DNA of 64,000 bases from positions 62,001-126,000 of the forward strand of contig NZ_SOHM01000015.1 in assembly GCF_004403945.1 (NCBI RefSeq), read 5' to 3'. A program made the translations under genes and the position numbers. This DNA comes from Cryobacterium lactosi. Lineage in GTDB: Bacteria; Actinomycetota; Actinomycetes; Actinomycetales; Microbacteriaceae. This document shows positions 1 through 8,760 of this stretch, piece by piece (the stretch's first letter is position 1; every line of letters starts with the position of its first letter). Under the pieces are notes generated by a model that had not been told where the DNA came from, did not search any database, and worked only from the letters and a program-made list of their open reading frames with translations.

Positions 1-2729
1 CCGCCGCCGAAATGCGCCACCTGTTCAGGGACAACCCCGAGGCCTGCGACAACACGCTGCTCATCGCCGAGCGCTGCGACGTCAAGTTCAACACCCAGGC
101 CAACTACATGCCCCGGTTCCCCACCCCCGAGGGGGAGAACGAGGAGAGCTGGTTCATCAAGGAGACCGAGCTCGGCCTGATCCGCCGGTACCCGAACGGC
201 ATCACAGCGGCCGTGCGCAAGCAGGCCGACTACGAGGTCGGCGTCATCACCCAGATGGGCTTCCCCGGCTACTTCCTGGTCGTGGCCGACTTCATCAACT
301 GGTCCAAGGACAACGGCATCCGGGTCGGCCCCGGCCGTGGTTCGGGCGCCGGTTCGATGGTCGCCTACGCGATGGGCATCACCGACCTCGACCCGCTGGT
401 GCACGGCCTGATCTTCGAGCGTTTCCTGAACCCCGACCGCGTCTCCATGCCCGACTTCGACGTCGACTTCGACGATCGTCGCCGCGGCGAGGTCATCCAC
501 TACGTCACCGAGAAGTACGGCTCGGAGCGCGTTGCTCAGATCGTCACCTATGGCACCATCAAGGCCAAGCAGGCCCTGAAGGACTCCAGCCGGGTGCTCG
601 GCTTCCCGTTCGGCATGGGCGACAAGCTCACCAAGGCCATGCCGCAGCCCATCATGGGCAAGGACATGCCGCTGACCGGAATGTTCGACAAGGACCACCC
701 GCGGTACCGTGAGGCCGGCGACTTCAGGGCCGTCATCGAGACGGATGCTGAAGCCCGCACGGTCTTCGACACCGCGCTGGGCATCGAGAACCTCAAGCGC
801 CAGTGGGGCGTGCACGCGGCCGGCGTTATTATGTCGTCCGACCCTCTGATCGACATCATCCCGATCATGCGCCGCGAGGCCGACGGCCAGATCGTCACGC
901 AGTTCGACTACCCGGCCTGCGAGAGCCTGGGCCTGATCAAGATGGACTTCCTCGGGCTGCGCAACCTCACCATCATCGATGACACCCTCGACAACATCGA
1001 GGCCAACCGCGGGCATCGCCCGGTGCTCGAAGACCTCGGCCTTGACGACCCACTCGCCTACGAACTGCTCGCCCGTGGCGACACCCTCGGAGTGTTCCAG
1101 CTCGACGGCGGCCCGATGCGCGCGCTGCTGCGCAGCATGAAGCCCGACAACTTCGAAGACATCTCGGCCGTCATCGCGCTGTACCGGCCCGGCCCCATGG
1201 GGGCGAACTCGCACACCAACTACGCCCTGCGCAAGACCGGCCAGCAGGAGATCATCCCGATTCACAAGGAGCTCGAAGAGCCGCTCAAGGACATAATCGG
1301 CGGTACCTACGGACTCATCGTCTACCAGGAGCAGGTGATGTCGATCGCGCAGAAGCTGGCCGGCTTCACCCTCGGCCAGGCCGACCTCCTACGCCGCGCG
1401 ATGGGTAAGAAGAAAAAGTCCGAACTGGACAAGCAGTTCGAGGGCTTCTCCGGCGGAATGATGGCCAACGGCTACTCGATGGAAGCCGTTACCACCGTGT
1501 GGAACATCCTTCTACCGTTCTCCGACTACGCCTTCAACAAGGCCCACTCGGCCGCGTACGGCGTGCTGAGTTACTGGACCGCCTATCTCAAAGCGCATTA
1601 CCCCGCCGAGTACATGGCGGCGCTGCTGACCAGTGTCGGTGACGCCAGGGACAAGCTGGCGCTCTACCTCAACGAGTGCCGTCGCATGGGCATCCAGGTG
1701 CTGCCGCCGGACGTCAACGAGTCGATCGGCTTCTTCGCCGCCGTCGGCACAGACATCCGGTTCGGCCTGGGCGCCGTGCGCAACGTCGGCTTCAACGTGG
1801 TCGAGTCGATCAGGGCCGCGCGCACCGAGAAGGGTGACTTCGAGTCCTTCCACGACTTCCTGCGCAAGGTTCCGCTGCAGGTCACGAACAAGCGCACGGT
1901 GGAATCGCTGATCAAGTCCGGCGCCTTCGACTCCCTGGGCTCGACCCGCCGGGCCATGTTCGAAATCCATGAAGGCGCTGTCGACTCCGCGGTCAAGATC
2001 AAGCGTGACGAGTCCCACGGCATGGTCGGCTTCGACTTCGACAGCCTGTTCGACGACCCTCAGGAGACCGAGCAGGTACCGGAACGGCCGGAGTGGAGCA
2101 AGAAGGAGAAGCTGGCGCTCGAGCGTGACATGCTCGGTCTCTACGTCTCCGACCACCCGTTGGCGGGTCTCGAAATCCCCCTGGCGAAGCATGCCAGCAC
2201 CACCATCACCGACCTGATCAGCTCCGAGCACACCCAGGATGCCGACACGGTCACCGTGGCCGGGCTCATCACCAATGTGCAACACCGGATCGCCAAGAAG
2301 TCCGGCAACCAGTACGGCATCATCTCGGTCGAGGACTTCGGCGGTGAAATCGATGTCATGTTCATGGGCAAGGCGTACCAGGAGTTCTCCCTGGACCTCG
2401 TCAGCGACTCCGTCGTGGTTGTCCGGGGCCGGGTGAGCCTCCGCGACGACGGCATGAACCTGCACGCGTACAGCATCTTCGCTCCCGAACTCGGGCAGGC
2501 GTCCGACCACGGCACCCTCTCGATCACGCTGTTCGAGGCCCGCGCCACAACGGACACCGTGACCCAGCTGGGCGAGGTGCTCAAGCGGCACGGCGGAACC
2601 TCGGAGGTGCGCCTCAAGCTGATCAAGGGCGACACCGCCCGCGTCTTCGAGCTGCCGAGCCGGGTGACGGTGACCGCCGACCTCTTCGGCGAGCTGAAGA
2701 GCCTCCTGGGTCCCTACTGCCTCACCTAG
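1..2729 (+). CDS. dnaE: DNA polymerase III alpha subunit, 5'-truncated by the window
   Basis: This is the replicative polymerase subunit. The reading frame is open from base 3, so the N-terminal PHP domain and start lie outside the window. About 908 residues are visible. The palm active-site segment MPDFDVDFDD (about bases 450-475) carries the two catalytic aspartates typical of C-family polymerases. Helix-hairpin-helix and OB-fold regions follow; the OB part (VAGLITNVQHR onward) lies near bases 2260-2400. The absence of a 3'-5' exonuclease insertion and the overall spacing fit DnaE rather than PolC. The last codons and the TAG stop form the first unit of a 14-bp tandem repeat. Family assignment is certain; DnaE1 versus DnaE2 is inferred from length and from the beta-clamp/OB architecture. 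Confidence 0.97.
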   Translation, partial: AAEMRHLFRDNPEACDNTLLIAERCDVKFNTQANYMPRFPTPEGENEESWFIKETELGLIRRYPNGITAAVRKQADYEVGVITQMGFPGYFLVVADFINWSKDNGIRVGPGRGSGAGSMVAYAMGITDLDPLVHGLIFERFLNPDRVSMPDFDVDFDDRRRGEVIHYVTEKYGSERVAQIVTYGTIKAKQALKDSSRVLGFPFGMGDKLTKAMPQPIMGKDMPLTGMFDKDHPRYREAGDFRAVIETDAEARTVFDTALGIENLKRQWGVHAAGVIMSSDPLIDIIPIMRREADGQIVTQFDYPACESLGLIKMDFLGLRNLTIIDDTLDNIEANRGHRPVLEDLGLDDPLAYELLARGDTLGVFQLDGGPMRALLRSMKPDNFEDISAVIALYRPGPMGANSHTNYALRKTGQQEIIPIHKELEEPLKDIIGGTYGLIVYQEQVMSIAQKLAGFTLGQADLLRRAMGKKKKSELDKQFEGFSGGMMANGYSMEAVTTVWNILLPFSDYAFNKAHSAAYGVLSYWTAYLKAHYPAEYMAALLTSVGDARDKLALYLNECRRMGIQVLPPDVNESIGFFAAVGTDIRFGLGAVRNVGFNVVESIRAARTEKGDFESFHDFLRKVPLQVTNKRTVESLIKSGAFDSLGSTRRAMFEIHEGAVDSAVKIKRDESHGMVGFDFDSLFDDPQETEQVPERPEWSKKEKLALERDMLGLYVSDHPLAGLEIPLAKHASTTITDLISSEHTQDADTVTVAGLITNVQHRIAKKSGNQYGIISVEDFGGEIDVMFMGKAYQEFSLDLVSDSVVVVRGRVSLRDDGMNLHAYSIFAPELGQASDHGTLSITLFEARATTDTVTQLGEVLKRHGGTSEVRLKLIKGDTARVFELPSRVTVTADLFGELKSLLGPYCLT

Positions 2730-2788
2730 ACCGCCTCACCTAGACCGCCTCACCTAGACCGCCTCACCTAGACCGCCTCACCTAATCC
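2719..2788. repeat. 14-bp tandem repeat x5 spanning the dnaE stop codon
   Basis: The core GCCTCACCTA recurs at 2719, 2733, 2747, 2761 and 2775, a strict 14-bp period. The first unit contains the dnaE TAG stop; later units repeat TAG (the last has TAA). Because 14 is not a multiple of 3, the copied stop codons fall in all three forward frames. The copies are almost identical, which suggests recent slippage expansion. Confidence 0.95.
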
Positions 2789-2877
2789 GCCCAGCAGGGT
2801 CATCGGCCTCGGTCGATTTTGTTGACCCGTGCTGAGCACGTCGAAGCGGACCTCGTGGGCCGACGGGTCGGCGTGGG

Positions 2878-4674
2878 CTAGAACGGCGGGTTTTCGGGGA
2901 CCGGTGGTGTCGGTGTCCGGGTCTGCCGGTGTCGGGGCATCAGGTAGCTCTCTTCCGCGGGTCGTTTCCGGTTTTTCGGTCCCACCACCTGTGGGAGTGG
3001 TCGGGGTGGTCCCATGGGGTTGGCTGGGTCGGTGCGGTAGCTGCGTTTCCCGGGGGAGGTCCAGAGCAGGATTCCGCCCGGTTCCTGGGTGACTCGCCAC
3101 TGCGAGAGGTGTTTGAGTCTGTGGTGGGGTTCGCAGAGATGGGCGAGGTTGTGGCAGTCGGTCTTGCCGCCGCCGGCCCAGTCTTCGGTGTGGTCGACGT
3201 CGCTCGTGACGGCGGGCCGGGAGCAGCCGGGGAATCGGCAGGTTTCGTCGCGTACCCGCAGCCACTTTTTCATGGCTTTGGTGTTCTTGTGCTGGGTTTT
3301 GCCCAGCGAGAGCACGACCCCGGTTTCGGGGTGGGTGAGCAGCCGGGTGAAGCTGGGTGCGTGTCCGGCGATCTGCCGGGCGATCTCGGGGGAGATCGGC
3401 CCGTAGCCTTCGAGGGTGGCGGGTTCCTCGTCCAGGCCGAGGAGTGTGAGCACGGGCACGGTGATCATCACGGTGCCGCGGATCCCGGCGCCCATCCCGT
3501 CCGGGGTGATGCCGTCCAGCAGCAGGGCCCGGGTGATGTCGGCGCGGAGCTGGTCGAGGGTGCGCTTCTTCTCCGCCGCGTCCTCAGCCCGGCGCGAGTC
3601 GGCGCCCGCACCCGCTGCGGCCGGGTCGCTCACGCCGTCGCCATCTGCCCGAGCGCCGGCTTCCCCGGCGTCAGCGTCAGGGCCGGCCTGGGTGGGGTCG
3701 CCGGCCTTCTTCAGGCTCACCGCCATGGTGTTGATCCGGTCGTAGGCGGCTTTGGTGTCGTGGGCGGTGCCGTACCAGTGCAACCACCCCATCCCATCCG
3801 GGGCGGCCTCCCACCGGCTGTGCCGGTCGGCGAGGGCATTGGTGGTGCGGGTCACGATGGATTCCGGGTGCAGTCTCTCTCGGAGTCGGCGGGCCCTGTC
3901 CGTGAACCGGGCGACCGGGAGTCGTTTCGCGTCCGGCAGGACTTTCTCTTCGAAGGCTTCCTGGTCTTCGGCGGGCAGGGTGCGCATCTGGTCGATGAGC
4001 ACGGTGGCGTGCCGGTAGCTGATCTCCCCGCTGGAGAGCGCCTCGAACGTCGCCGGGGCCGACAGGAGCCAGAGCGACTGCTCCATCAGGTGTTCCACCG
4101 TGCGTTCGTGCATCCGCAGCAGGCACGCGGTCTCGCTCACGATGGTGCGCCGGGCCACCTCCCGGTCCTCCCACCGACCATACGCGGCCGCGCGGGCCTG
4201 ATCCTCGGTCAGGGTCGCCGCGTTCACGTCGGCCAACCGGATGCTCTCCGGGTTGCCGTGCAGCCGGGAAGACACCTGCGGGTCCTCGCTCCAGCACTGC
4301 AGCTCCACGAGGAACTCCGCCTGCCGGGCCTGCGCGTGCGCGATGGCCCGGGCCTCGGCCGCGATCAGTGCGGTGCGGCGGGCCAGCTCCGTGCAGACCA
4401 ACTCGTCCAGGGCCGGATCGGGGACATAGGGCTCAAGCCCGATCGGTTCGGGCCCGGCCTGTTCGGGCCCGGCCTGTTCGGGCCCGACCTGTTCCGGCCC
4501 GGCCTGTTCGGGCCCGACCGCGGTGGGCTCGAGTGCCGGTTCGGCCGCGGTGGACTCCGCCGACCCAGCGTGCGCCGGGTCGACAGGAGTGGGGGTGTTG
4601 CCAGGTGGAGCGGACTCCGGAGAGCAATGGTCATCATCCGGAGCGGGCGGTGTTGCCTGGTCGGGGTTACTCAT
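2878..4674 (-). CDS. DUF222 / HNH endonuclease (13E12-type) protein
   Basis: A 598-residue protein of the DUF222-HNH family, which is common and often multicopy in Actinobacteria; its biological role is not established. Residues 1-85 are acidic, proline-rich low complexity containing a Gly-Pro-Glu-Gln-Ala repeat. The DUF222 region occupies roughly residues 85-400. Near the C-terminus lies an HNH nuclease with a CRFPGC zinc knuckle, a VDH histidine, and the HNL and EPHHRLKH motifs, so the metal site looks intact. The ATG at 4674 has no strong ribosome-binding site. The family was first named from a mycobacterial repeat (REP13E12), but no phage or transposon genes flank this copy. Confidence 0.9.
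   Translation of the reverse strand: MSNPDQATPPAPDDDHCSPESAPPGNTPTPVDPAHAGSAESTAAEPALEPTAVGPEQAGPEQVGPEQAGPEQAGPEPIGLEPYVPDPALDELVCTELARRTALIAAEARAIAHAQARQAEFLVELQCWSEDPQVSSRLHGNPESIRLADVNAATLTEDQARAAAYGRWEDREVARRTIVSETACLLRMHERTVEHLMEQSLWLLSAPATFEALSSGEISYRHATVLIDQMRTLPAEDQEAFEEKVLPDAKRLPVARFTDRARRLRERLHPESIVTRTTNALADRHSRWEAAPDGMGWLHWYGTAHDTKAAYDRINTMAVSLKKAGDPTQAGPDADAGEAGARADGDGVSDPAAAGAGADSRRAEDAAEKKRTLDQLRADITRALLLDGITPDGMGAGIRGTVMITVPVLTLLGLDEEPATLEGYGPISPEIARQIAGHAPSFTRLLTHPETGVVLSLGKTQHKNTKAMKKWLRVRDETCRFPGCSRPAVTSDVDHTEDWAGGGKTDCHNLAHLCEPHHRLKHLSQWRVTQEPGGILLWTSPGKRSYRTDPANPMGPPRPLPQVVGPKNRKRPAEESYLMPRHRQTRTPTPPVPENPPF
4446..4520. repeat. 15-bp tandem repeat x5 inside the HNH gene
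   Basis: The unit GTTCGGGCCCGGCCT starts at 4446, 4461, 4476, 4491 and 4506 with one to two substitutions per copy. On the coding (minus) strand it encodes a GPEQA-type pentapeptide repeat. The period is a multiple of three, so copy-number change would keep the frame. Confidence 0.95.
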
Positions 4675-4739
4675 AATGAGATCGTCTCACCTACCACCGA
4701 CACTGCCGCCGCCCGCTCCCACACCCCACCCGACCCATC

Positions 4740-4800
4740 CGCGAACCGTGAGAAAAGCCCCAAAAATCGTGAAAACATGGGGCTTAACTCACAGTTCGCG
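4740..4800. repeat. 61-bp palindromic element, copy A
   Basis: Left arm 4740-4761 and right arm 4779-4800 are complementary at 19 of 22 positions around a 17-nt loop. A second copy of the same length lies at 54506-54566, and the terminal 23 bases of the right arm are identical in the two copies. Copy A sits just past the 3' end of the membrane-protein gene (stop at 4819, minus strand) and upstream of the HNH gene. It could act as a terminator for the upstream minus-strand gene or be a REP-like dispersed palindrome. Confidence 0.9.
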
Positions 4801-4818
4801 AGGGGGAGCGAGGGCGGG

Positions 4819-5397
4819 CTAACGGAGGATCTCGACCATGAGGACCCAGGCGTCGAGCATCGAGCCGACCACGGTCAGCACTACTCCGGCCGCCAGGCAG
4901 TAGAGACCGGCACTGGACATAACCGCACTGGAGAGGCCCGCACTGGTCACTCCCGCACTGGAGAGTCCCGGACCGATGCCGGCAAGGACCAGGAGCAGGG
5001 CGCCCACAACCACGGGGAGCAGCTGCAGGGCCGCCAGCGCCACGTAGAGCACCAAGGGACGCCCCGGGCCCTCACCCTCACGCCTCCGAAGGCGCAGGGA
5101 CACAGCGTGCAGCACGATCACGGGCACGACGGCGACAAGGGCCTCGGCGCCGAGCAACACCGCGGGCTGCCCGGGCACCAGGATCAGGGCTGCCGTCACC
5201 ACGACCAGCACAAGGGACCCGACCGCTGCCGCCGCCCGGGCCGTGAGCCCGGGATACGCCAGGATCTCCTTGATATTGACCGAGATCGCCACCATCACGA
5301 GACCAGCCAGCGCCGCCGCCGCACCCGCCATCGCCACGGCGAAGTCACCCCAGCCAGTCGTCACCGTGCCGTCCATATACCCCTCGCCCACAGCCAC
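4819..5397 (-). CDS. Hypothetical integral membrane protein
   Basis: A 192-residue hydrophobic protein with about five predicted membrane segments: residues ~18-38, 55-75, 80-100, 117-140 and 165-185. No family was recognised. Between the last two helices is a Ser/Ala/Gly-rich stretch produced by a 15-bp DNA repeat (4902-4976). The ATG at 5397 is chosen because it precedes the first helix; an in-frame ATG eight codons on (MDGTVTT) is an alternative. It stands alone, divergent from the acyltransferase gene and followed by palindrome copy A. Confidence 0.65.
   Translation of the reverse strand: MAVGEGYMDGTVTTGWGDFAVAMAGAAAALAGLVMVAISVNIKEILAYPGLTARAAAAVGSLVLVVVTAALILVPGQPAVLLGAEALVAVVPVIVLHAVSLRLRRREGEGPGRPLVLYVALAALQLLPVVVGALLLVLAGIGPGLSSAGVTSAGLSSAVMSSAGLYCLAAGVVLTVVGSMLDAWVLMVEILR
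4902..4976. repeat. 15-bp degenerate tandem repeat, about 4.5-5 units, inside the membrane-protein gene
   Basis: Units begin at 4902, 4917, 4932, 4947 and 4962. They share the CCCGCACTGG-type core, and the last is partial or diverged. On the minus strand the repeat encodes an SSAG(L/V)-like pentapeptide series. It keeps the reading frame. Confidence 0.85.
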
Positions 5398-5471
5398 CTT
5401 CGCTCAGCTGCCCACACGATAGCGCGACAGCCACACGTGTCAGCCACCAGCACGTTGACAGCCTCTGGTCC

Positions 5472-5477
5472 TACGCT
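5472..5477 (+). promoter_or_regulatory. Candidate -10 box (TACGCT) for a leaderless plsC-type transcript
   Basis: TACGCT lies exactly six bases before the ATG at 5484 and no Shine-Dalgarno sequence is present, the layout of a leaderless actinobacterial mRNA. A TTGACA at 5455-5460 is only 11 bp upstream, too close to be the matching -35 box. Confidence 0.4.
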
Positions 5478-5483
5478 GGTCTC

Positions 5484-6269
5484 ATGAGAACGCGCAGCGG
5501 AGAACCCATCTACAGCACGGCGATCACGGCGGGGCGCGCAATTTTCGGAGCCTTCAGATTGAGGCCATCTGTGACCGGCCTCACCAACCTGCCGGATGCC
5601 GGCGGAGCGGTGCTCGCCATCACCCACTTCGGCTACGCGGATTTCGCCCTGGTCGAATGGATGACCTGGCGGAAGAACCGCCGACACATCCGCTTCATGG
5701 CGAAAAAGGGCGCGTTCGACAAGCCCGTCGTCGGATGGCTCCTGCGCGGAATGCGGCACATCAACGTCGACATGACGGCCGGAGCCCAGGCCTACGCCGA
5801 TGCCGTGCGGGCGCTCGGAGCCGGCGAACTCGTGGGGGTGTTCCCCGAGGGGGGTGTGAACGCCTCGTTCACCGTGCGCGACCTCAAGACCGGGGCAGCA
5901 CGGATGGCCAAGGAAGCCAGGGTGCCCATCGTTCCGATCGCCGTCTGGGGCGGCCACCGGCTGCTCACGAAGAACCACAAACCGTCACTGGGGGAGGCCT
6001 ACCGCACACCGGTCTCCTTCGCGGTCGGCACTCCGATCACGGTAGGTGCCGACGACGACCCGCAGAAGGTCACCGATCGGCTGCACGGGGTGCTGCAGGG
6101 GCTCGTCGACGGCCTGCAGGCCCGGTACCCGGACCCGGGAGCTGGCCGTTGGTGGCAACCTGCCCACCTCGGCGGAACAGCGCCCACACCGGCGGAGGCC
6201 GCCGCAACGGAAGCCGAACGGCAACGGCGCAAAGCCGCTGCCCGGGCGGCCGCGACGCCGACGGCCTAA
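5484..6269 (+). CDS. 1-acyl-sn-glycerol-3-phosphate acyltransferase family protein (PlsC-like)
   Basis: The 261-residue protein would transfer an acyl chain to a glycerophospholipid precursor at the inner membrane face. The HX4D catalytic motif appears as HFGYAD near residue 50, and the FPEGG substrate-binding motif near residue 117, with family-like spacing. The C-terminal 40 residues are Ala/Arg-rich. The ATG start is supported by a TACGCT box six bases upstream. Flanking genes do not form an obvious lipid operon, so the exact acyl acceptor cannot be told. Confidence 0.88.
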   Translation: MRTRSGEPIYSTAITAGRAIFGAFRLRPSVTGLTNLPDAGGAVLAITHFGYADFALVEWMTWRKNRRHIRFMAKKGAFDKPVVGWLLRGMRHINVDMTAGAQAYADAVRALGAGELVGVFPEGGVNASFTVRDLKTGAARMAKEARVPIVPIAVWGGHRLLTKNHKPSLGEAYRTPVSFAVGTPITVGADDDPQKVTDRLHGVLQGLVDGLQARYPDPGAGRWWQPAHLGGTAPTPAEAAATEAERQRRKAAARAAATPTA

Positions 6270-6316
6270 GCCCGCCTGCCTGCAGTCACGGCACGAGCGT
6301 CCCAGCGCCCGGGTGA

Positions 6317-6868
6317 CTAGACGGTCTCGCCCAGAGCCCGGTAGCGGCGCTCGTGATAGATCAGCGCCTCGTCGTCCTCGCCCAGGCCGCCGCCTTCGAT
6401 CTGGACCACGACAACGGCGGCGTTGTGCACGCTCACGCGCTCCACGATGCGGCCGACCATCCACGACGTGACGTCATTGAGCACCGGCAGCCCATACGGC
6501 CCCACCCGCCAATGATCACCGACGAATCGCTCGGTGTTGGGACCGGCCAGGCGCTCGGCCAGCGAGCGGTTGCGCAACCCGAGCAGGTGGATGACAACGC
6601 GTTCGGTCTCCACGATGGCCGGCCAGGAACTGGCCGACTTCGCCATGTTGAAAGTCGCCAGGGGAGGTACCGCCGACATCGAGGCCAGGGAGGTCGCGGT
6701 GAATCCGACCGGGTGGCCCAGGGCATCCAGTGCCGTCACCACCGCGACTCCGGCCGCGTGACGGCGGAACGCGTTCTTGAATGCGGCCAGATCACCCGGG
6801 GCGTTCGGGTCGGTGTCGAGGGCCGGGGCGCGGGGGAGCCCGGCCGGTTCCGTGGTGCGATCGCTCAT
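6317..6868 (-). CDS. Flavin reductase-like (RutF/HpaC family) protein
   Basis: About 183 residues from the ATG at 6868; a GTG at 6889 is an alternative start. The flavin reductase-like FMN-binding split barrel is recognisable from RRHAAGVAVVTA near the N-terminus, GFTATSLASMSAVPPLATFN, and a later HNAAVVVVQIEGG strand. Such proteins supply reduced flavin to a two-component monooxygenase or use FMN themselves. No monooxygenase is adjacent, so the partner is unknown. The gene is divergent from hisD with a short shared upstream gap. Confidence 0.85.
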   Translation of the reverse strand: MSDRTTEPAGLPRAPALDTDPNAPGDLAAFKNAFRRHAAGVAVVTALDALGHPVGFTATSLASMSAVPPLATFNMAKSASSWPAIVETERVVIHLLGLRNRSLAERLAGPNTERFVGDHWRVGPYGLPVLNDVTSWMVGRIVERVSVHNAAVVVVQIEGGGLGEDDEALIYHERRYRALGETV

Positions 6869-6939
6869 AGTGGGTGCCAATCGTTTCACCGACCAGCCTA
6901 TTCCCGTGCGCCGGGCGTTCTTGGATAAGCTGGAGGAAC

Positions 6940-8259
6940 ATGATCCAGACGATTGACCTTCGAGGAACGCGGCCTGCTCCGGCCGAACTTTTGGCCTCGG
7001 TGCCCCGGGCCCTCACCAGCGTCACCGTCGCCAGTGACGTCGCAGCCGAACTGATCGACGACGTGCGCGCGCGCGGCGTTGACGCACTGCTCGACCAGGC
7101 CGAACGCCTCGACCGGGTGCGCCCCGAGCATGTGCGGGTGCCGGCCTCCCACGTCGAAGAAGCCCTCGCCGCCCTCGACCCGGATGTCCGGACCGCGATC
7201 GAGGAGACCATCCGTCGGGTGCGACTCGCCAGCGCCGCGCAGGTTCCGCCGCTGGTCACAACAACCATCGCCGATGGCGCCGAAATTGTGCAGCGCTGGC
7301 GCCCCGTACAGCGGGTCGGTCTCTACGTGCCGGGCGGCAAGGCCGTATACCCGTCCAGCGTCGTGATGAACGTGGTCCCCGCCCAGGTGGCCGGCGTCAC
7401 CTCCATCGCCCTCGCCTCCCCGCCGCAGAGCCACTTCGATGGGCGGGTGCACCCCACCATCCTCGCCGTGGCCGGCCTGCTCGGCGTCGACGAGATCTAC
7501 GCCATGGGCGGCGCCGGCGCTGTCGGTGCCTTCGCCTACGGCGTTCCCGGTCTGGGACTCGACCCCGTGCAGCTTGTCACCGGCCCCGGCAACGTCTACG
7601 TGGCCGCCGCAAAGCGTCTGGTGCGCGGCGTCACCGGGATCGACTCTGAAGCCGGCCCGACCGACATCCTGGTGATCGCCGATGCCGAAGCCGACCCCGC
7701 TTTCGTCGCCGCTGACCTGGTCAGTCAGGCCGAGCACGACGAGCTCGCGGCCGCCGTGCTGGTCACGGATTCCGCCCAGCTCGCGACCGCCGTCGAGGCT
7801 CTGCTGACCGATCTGGCCGACAGCACGACGCACAGCGAACGGGTGACGGCGTCGCTGGGAGGCAGCCAGTCGGCCATCGTGCTGGTCGACGACCTCGAGC
7901 AAGCCGCCGCGTTCAGCAACGCGTTCGGCCCGGAGCACCTCGAGATTCAGACCGTCGACCCCGATGCCGTGCTCGCCCTGATCGACAACGCCGGCGCCAT
8001 CTTCCTCGGCCCGTACGCACCGGTCAGCCTCGGCGACTACGCGGCCGGGTCCAACCACGTACTGCCCACCGGGGGACAAGCTCGATTCTCCGCGGCCCTC
8101 GGCGCGTACACTTTCCTGCGCCCGCAGCAGGTGGTGCGGTACACCCGCGAGGGCCTGTCGGGCGTCGCCGAGCACATCCTGGCCCTGTCCGCCGCAGAGG
8201 CATTGCCCGCGCACGGCGACGCCGTCAGCGCGCGATTCACCAAACCCTCGGAACGGTAG
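6940..8259 (+). CDS. hisD: Histidinol dehydrogenase
   Basis: Catalyses the last two steps of histidine synthesis, L-histidinol to L-histidine with two NAD+. The 439-residue length is typical. Hallmarks include [20 protein letters not shown], the [12 protein letters not shown] segment and [13 protein letters not shown], with QAEHDELA and GPEHLEI carrying the zinc/catalytic glutamates and histidines. The ATG at 6940 is selected because GGAGG sits at 6932-6936. It is separated from the rest of the his operon and instead precedes nrdR by 13 bp. Confidence 0.97.
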   Translation: MIQTIDLRGTRPAPAELLASVPRALTSVTVASDVAAELIDDVRARGVDALLDQAERLDRVRPEHVRVPASHVEEALAALDPDVRTAIEETIRRVRLASAAQVPPLVTTTIADGAEIVQRWRPVQRVGLYVPGGKAVYPSSVVMNVVPAQVAGVTSIALASPPQSHFDGRVHPTILAVAGLLGVDEIYAMGGAGAVGAFAYGVPGLGLDPVQLVTGPGNVYVAAAKRLVRGVTGIDSEAGPTDILVIADAEADPAFVAADLVSQAEHDELAAAVLVTDSAQLATAVEALLTDLADSTTHSERVTASLGGSQSAIVLVDDLEQAAAFSNAFGPEHLEIQTVDPDAVLALIDNAGAIFLGPYAPVSLGDYAAGSNHVLPTGGQARFSAALGAYTFLRPQQVVRYTREGLSGVAEHILALSAAEALPAHGDAVSARFTKPSER

Positions 8260-8272
8260 GCTCGTAAGCACA

Positions 8273-8758
8273 ATGTATTGCCCGTTCTGTCGCCACCCCG
8301 ATTCCCGCGTCATCGACTCGCGCACCAGCGATGACGGGCTCTCGATCCGCCGCCGCCGACAGTGCCCTGAGTGCGGTCGCCGGTTCAGCACCACCGAAAC
8401 GGCCAGCCTCAACATCATCAAGCGCAGCGGCGTCGTCGAACCGTTCAGCCGCGAGAAGATCGTCTCCGGCGTGCGCAAGGCCTGCCAGGGCCGCCCGGTC
8501 ACCGACTCGGACCTGGCCATGCTTGCGCAGAAGGTCGAGGAGACCATCCGCCAGACCGGAGCGTCCCAGATCGAGGCCAACGACATCGGCCTGGCTATCC
8601 TCGCCCCGCTGCGAGACCTTGATGAAGTGGCCTACCTGCGCTTCGCCAGCGTCTACCAGGCGTTCGACTCGCTGGACGACTTCGAGAGCGCGATCGCCCA
8701 GCTGCGCACCGAACACGCCGCCGCCACGATGGACTCCGACCCCGACCCGGAACGGTAG
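8273..8758 (+). CDS. nrdR: Transcriptional repressor NrdR
   Basis: An ATP/dATP-sensing repressor of ribonucleotide reductase genes. The 161-residue protein has the N-terminal zinc ribbon with Cys3, Cys6, Cys31 and Cys34, the conserved DSR and RRRR(Q)C segment, then an ATP-cone ([18 protein letters not shown] onward). No ribonucleotide reductase gene or clear NrdR box pair is in this window, so its targets lie elsewhere. It is tightly placed between hisD and pyrD, probably in one transcript. Confidence 0.97.
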   Translation: MYCPFCRHPDSRVIDSRTSDDGLSIRRRRQCPECGRRFSTTETASLNIIKRSGVVEPFSREKIVSGVRKACQGRPVTDSDLAMLAQKVEETIRQTGASQIEANDIGLAILAPLRDLDEVAYLRFASVYQAFDSLDDFESAIAQLRTEHAAATMDSDPDPER

Positions 8759-8760
8759 AC

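Noticed and set aside
2878-4674. Prophage or mobile element suggested by the 13E12/HNH protein
   Set aside because: No integrase, capsid, transposase, terminal repeats or tRNA target nearby; this family is a common chromosomal actinobacterial gene.
5455-5460. TTGACA as the -35 box of the acyltransferase gene
   Set aside because: Only 11 bp separate it from the TACGCT box, too short for a sigma-70-type promoter.
2929-5487. 852-codon open frame on the plus strand across the HNH gene
   Set aside because: It is antisense to a protein with clear DUF222/HNH motifs and runs across palindrome A and a second minus-strand gene; its composition is a GC-rich shadow.
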